Source: Alphaproteobacteria bacterium (lineage in GTDB: Bacteria > Pseudomonadota > Alphaproteobacteria > Rickettsiales > UBA1997). From it: a DNA stretch of 9,701 bases. The notes under the pieces were generated by a model that was given only the letters and a program-made list of their open reading frames with translations, had not been told where the DNA came from and did no database searches. Both the position numbers and the translations under genes were made by a program. The stretch lies in contig VGDN01000033.1 of assembly GCA_016869695.1 (NCBI GenBank), positions 1 to 9,701 on the forward strand. The letters are read 5' to 3'. The number at the start of each line of letters is the position of its first letter. Position 1 is the stretch's first letter. Of this stretch, positions 7,067 to 9,701 are shown one piece after another.

Positions 7067-7096
7067 AATATGAAGCGAAAAAAGAAAAATTGTCGA
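7067..7096 (-). promoter_or_regulatory. Candidate sigma70-type promoter for queE
   Basis: Reading the minus strand, TCGACA (complement of 7091-7096; 5 of 6 to TTGACA) is followed after 18 bp by CATATT (complement of 7067-7072; 4 of 6 to TATAAT). Transcription would start about 20-25 nt before the queE ATG. It lies in the 87-nt spacer between the divergent queE and virD4 genes. No equally good promoter for virD4 was seen on the plus strand. The assignment is by eye only. Confidence 0.35.
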
Positions 7097-7126
7097 GCTC
7101 CTAACCAAAAGAAGATTAAAAGTTAA

Positions 7127-8959
7127 ATGTCATCCTCTGTTAATGATGTCCCAGCGATCCGCCACCTACGCAACTTCGTCATCATCGGCTCGCTCATCAT
7201 TTTCGTTCTCGCCACCTGTTTTTACATCACCGGAAGTCTCGTTATTTTTAGCATCACCGGCAAGTGGGACATCATCAAAGCCTACATAAACCTCCCCATC
7301 CAAAAGCAGTTCATCTACATCTACAACACCTTCATCGCCTACTGGAAATTCTACTTCGCCAATCACGACAAACTCACCACTACCAGCTATAACGGTTTCA
7401 TCTGGAAATTATGGTTCGCCACCATCGTGCCTTACGCCCTGCTCCTCACCTCAGCCTGGATTTTCCGCGCCCCAATCATGGATTGGCGACCATTCAAAAA
7501 ACCGGAATCGATTCACGGCGACGCTCACTGGGCAACTCAGAGCGAAGTTAAGAAGATGGGTTTACGTTCCAAAAAAGGTGTGTTGATGGGGATGTATAAA
7601 AACAAAATGCTGATCGTTGACGGCTTCCAACATATCCTCCTCTTCGCGCCAACTGGTTCCGGTAAAGGTGTGGGTTTCGTAATCCCGAATCTTTTGTTCT
7701 GGGAGCAGTCGGTCATCGTGCATGACATCAAACTCGAAAACTACGAATTCACTTCCGGCTGGCGCCGCAAGCATCTCAAACAAAAAGTTTATCTGTGGAA
7801 TCCCGCTGATCCCGACGGCATCTCGCATTGCTACAACCCGATGGATTGGATCAGCAACAAGCCTGGCCAGATGGTCGATGACGTGCAAAAAATCTGTAAC
7901 TTCCTTTTGCCCGAACAGGAATTTTGGCAGAACGAAGCGCGTGCGCTGCTTACGGGCATAATGCTCTATCTCGTTGCCGCCGACGACAAGCCCGCAACTT
8001 TGGGCGAAGTGGTGCGCACTCTGCGTAATGATGACGTCGTCTACAATCTCGCTGTCGTGCTCGACACCATGGGCAAAAAGATTCACCCAGTCTCTTACAT
8101 GAACATCGCTTCCTACCTACAGAAGCCGGACAAAGAACGTGGTTCCGTTACCTCAACCGCCAACTCGTCACTGGAATTGTGGGCCAACCCGTTGATCGAC
8201 ACCACCACTGCAACCAGCGATTTCAGTTTGCATGAGTTCAAACTCACTCCTCACACTTGTTACGTCGGCTTGACACCAGACAACATCACGCGTCTCAGGC
8301 CTTTGATGAATATGTTCTACCAACAAGCCGCCGCCTTCTTCACTGCTCACATGCCTCGTCCCGACGAAAAATTTGGCGTGCTGATGCTGATGGACGAGTT
8401 CCCGACTCTTGGAAAAATGGAACAGTTCCAGGCCGGCATCGCTTATTTCCGTGGTTACAAAGTGCGTCTGTTTTTGATCATCCAAGACACCGAGCAGCTC
8501 AAAGGTATTTATGAAGAAAGCGGAATGAACTCATTCCTCTCGAACTCGACTTACCGTATTACCTTCGCAGCGAACAACATGGAAACCGCCAACCTCATTT
8601 CGCAACTCATCGGCAACAAAACCGCGACACAAATCTCTTACAACAAACCAAAATATCTCGACCTCAATCCTGGCGCCCGTTCGCTTCACGTTTCAGATGT
8701 TCAGCGCGCCCTTCTCTTGCCGCAAGAAGTCATCCAACTTCCGCGCGAAGAGCAGATTATTTTGATCGAATCCCAACCGCCAATCCGCTGCAAAAAGATC
8801 ATCTACTTTAAGGAGAAGATGTTCACCTCGCGCCTCTGGAAAAAAACTAAAGTGCCGAAGCAAGAGCCTTTCATGCCAGATCACTCTAAGCTAAAATCCA
8901 AGAAAGATGAGGGCGAGGCGAAGAAAGAAGAAGGCGCGATTGAAGGAGAGAAGGCGTGA
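7127..8959 (+). CDS. virD4: Type IV secretion system coupling protein VirD4 (TraG family ATPase)
   Basis: VirD4 is the inner-membrane hexameric ATPase that recruits DNA or effector substrates and delivers them to a type IV secretion channel. The 610-residue protein has two N-terminal membrane segments (about 17-43 and 95-113) with a roughly 50-residue intervening region, then the 'HGDAHWAT' motif (130-137) typical of TraG/VirD4. Walker A is PTGSGKG at 175-181 (K180). Walker B is 'VLMLMDEFPTLGKM' with D423 and E424. The 'FLIIQDTEQLKGIYEESG' region is also characteristic. The last 20 residues are a Lys/Glu-rich tail, perhaps for substrate contact. No virB gene is present in the window; the neighbours are queE (divergent, 87 nt) and aroE (overlapping by 4 nt). 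The leader before the ATG has only a weak AGAAG purine stretch. Whether it serves effector export or conjugation cannot be told from the sequence. Confidence 0.96.
   Translation: MSSSVNDVPAIRHLRNFVIIGSLIIFVLATCFYITGSLVIFSITGKWDIIKAYINLPIQKQFIYIYNTFIAYWKFYFANHDKLTTTSYNGFIWKLWFATIVPYALLLTSAWIFRAPIMDWRPFKKPESIHGDAHWATQSEVKKMGLRSKKGVLMGMYKNKMLIVDGFQHILLFAPTGSGKGVGFVIPNLLFWEQSVIVHDIKLENYEFTSGWRRKHLKQKVYLWNPADPDGISHCYNPMDWISNKPGQMVDDVQKICNFLLPEQEFWQNEARALLTGIMLYLVAADDKPATLGEVVRTLRNDDVVYNLAVVLDTMGKKIHPVSYMNIASYLQKPDKERGSVTSTANSSLELWANPLIDTTTATSDFSLHEFKLTPHTCYVGLTPDNITRLRPLMNMFYQQAAAFFTAHMPRPDEKFGVLMLMDEFPTLGKMEQFQAGIAYFRGYKVRLFLIIQDTEQLKGIYEESGMNSFLSNSTYRITFAANNMETANLISQLIGNKTATQISYNKPKYLDLNPGARSLHVSDVQRALLLPQEVIQLPREEQIILIESQPPIRCKKIIYFKEKMFTSRLWKKTKVPKQEPFMPDHSKLKSKKDEGEAKKEEGAIEGEKA
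8943..8958 (+). promoter_or_regulatory. Shine-Dalgarno sequence and GTG start of aroE inside virD4
   Basis: AAGGAG at 8943-8948 stands 7 nt before a GTG at 8956-8958. The GTG overlaps the virD4 TGA (8957-8959) in a GTGA arrangement, a common sign of translational coupling. This site decides the aroE start: translation from it gives 'MIKAGVIGDPISHSLSP', exactly the family N-terminus. It is the only canonical Shine-Dalgarno site noticed among the eight starts in the window. Confidence 0.85.
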
Positions 8960-9701
8960 TTAAGGCTGGCGTAATCGGTGATCCAATCTCCCATTCACTC
9001 TCACCAAAAATTCATAATTTTTTCCTGCAAAAATACGGTATCGATGGCACTTACGAAGCGATTCACGTTAAAAAAGATGAGTTACGTGAAGCGGTACAAA
9101 AGCTGAAACATCAAGGCTTTGCCGGCTTCAACGTCACCCTCCCCCACAAGGAAAAAATTTTTGAAATCTGCGACGAGCTTGATGAAACCGCGCGCCTAAC
9201 CGGCGCAGTAAATACCGTACTGATCACTCCCGAAAAAAAACTGCGCGGATTTAACTCCGACGTCTCGGGATTTCTGCAAAACATCAAAAATTCTGCGCCC
9301 GATTTTGATCTAAGAAATAAAACCTGCTTCATCATCGGCGCCGGCGGAGCCTCGCGGGCTGTGGTTTATGGACTCATGAAATCCGGCACAGAAAAAATAT
9401 TCCTAACCAATCGCACCCCCAAAAATCTTTTCGACGCCGAGTTTTTGAATATGCGCGATTTCGAACAACAACTCAGCGAATGCGATTTATTGGTGAACAC
9501 AACCTCGCTTGGAATGGTCGGGCAAGAACCGCTGCTACTTAACATCTCAAAACTAAATCCCTCCGCCCTTGTTTATGATATCGTCTACAAACCCTTAATG
9601 ACCGAGCTGCTCAGATCCACAGAAGCGCACGGGAATAAAATTATCACCGGAATAGGCATGCTGGTTGAACAAGCCTTGGTTGGATTTGAGATGTGGTTTG
9701 G
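8956..9701 (+). CDS. aroE: Shikimate dehydrogenase (3' partial)
   Basis: AroE reduces 3-dehydroshikimate to shikimate with NADPH in the cytoplasm, the fourth step toward chorismate and aromatic amino acids. The frame stays open to the right edge, giving about 248 residues of a protein usually around 270-285 long. Shikimate-binding S14 and S16 lie in 'SHSLSP' (12-17). The catalytic pair is K65 in 'NVTLPHKE' and D102 in 'GFNSD', at the same numbers as the E. coli enzyme. The NADP-binding loop is 'GAGGASRA' (128-135), followed by 'NRT', and 'NTTSLGM' and 'DIVYKPLMT' come later. The GTG start overlaps the end of virD4 by 4 nt and has a good Shine-Dalgarno sequence, so expression is probably coupled to virD4, an odd partner for a biosynthetic enzyme. 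Confidence 0.96.
   Translation, partial: MIKAGVIGDPISHSLSPKIHNFFLQKYGIDGTYEAIHVKKDELREAVQKLKHQGFAGFNVTLPHKEKIFEICDELDETARLTGAVNTVLITPEKKLRGFNSDVSGFLQNIKNSAPDFDLRNKTCFIIGAGGASRAVVYGLMKSGTEKIFLTNRTPKNLFDAEFLNMRDFEQQLSECDLLVNTTSLGMVGQEPLLLNISKLNPSALVYDIVYKPLMTELLRSTEAHGNKIITGIGMLVEQALVGFEMWF

Noticed and set aside
7562..8086. 174-codon minus-strand open frame inside virD4
   Set aside because: It is a shadow opposite the Walker A region and resembles no known protein.

Overview
The window looks like a chromosomal segment of moderate GC from an alphaproteobacterium. The short S49 peptidase without a clear membrane anchor, the VirD4 coupling protein, and the mix of housekeeping genes with a pilin/lectin-like surface protein would suit an early-branching Rickettsiales-like or related aquatic lineage. 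That placement is an inference from gene content and protein style; no rRNA is present to test it.

Layout. (1) 3-815 (+): the 3' part of a LamG/concanavalin-like surface protein, open at the left edge. (2) 830-2239 (+): leuC, the large subunit of isopropylmalate isomerase, 14 nt later. (3) 2232-2300: a compact block of direct and inverted repeats built from one short word. (4) 2312-4998 (+): a probable operon of an MFS transporter, an S49 (SppA-like) peptidase whose start overlaps it by 23 nt, and a NYN-domain (PIN-like) putative ribonuclease. The NYN gene is broken by an apparent one-base deletion near 4900, and its C-terminal part continues in another frame to 4998. (5) 4974-5112: a structured intergenic region with a 14-bp hairpin that reads as an intrinsic terminator on the minus strand, plus a second fold just before glyA. 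(6) 5113-6381 (+): glyA, converging on (7) 6386-7039 (-): queE. (8) 7040-7126: a divergent spacer. (9) 7127-8959 (+): virD4, the coupling ATPase of a type IV secretion system, overlapping by 4 nt with (10) 8956-9701 (+): aroE, cut by the right edge.

Metabolically the window covers leucine biosynthesis (leuC), one-carbon/glycine-serine metabolism (glyA), the shikimate pathway (aroE) and queuosine/7-deazaguanine synthesis (queE). These point to a less reduced metabolism than classical obligate intracellular Rickettsia. VirD4 stands apart from any virB genes here.

I found no CRISPR array, tRNA, rRNA or insertion sequence. The most notable points are the frameshifted NYN gene, the structured region between it and glyA (a possible minus-strand small RNA or glyA leader), the repeat block after leuC, and the G-poor leaders without a Shine-Dalgarno sequence in front of most genes.
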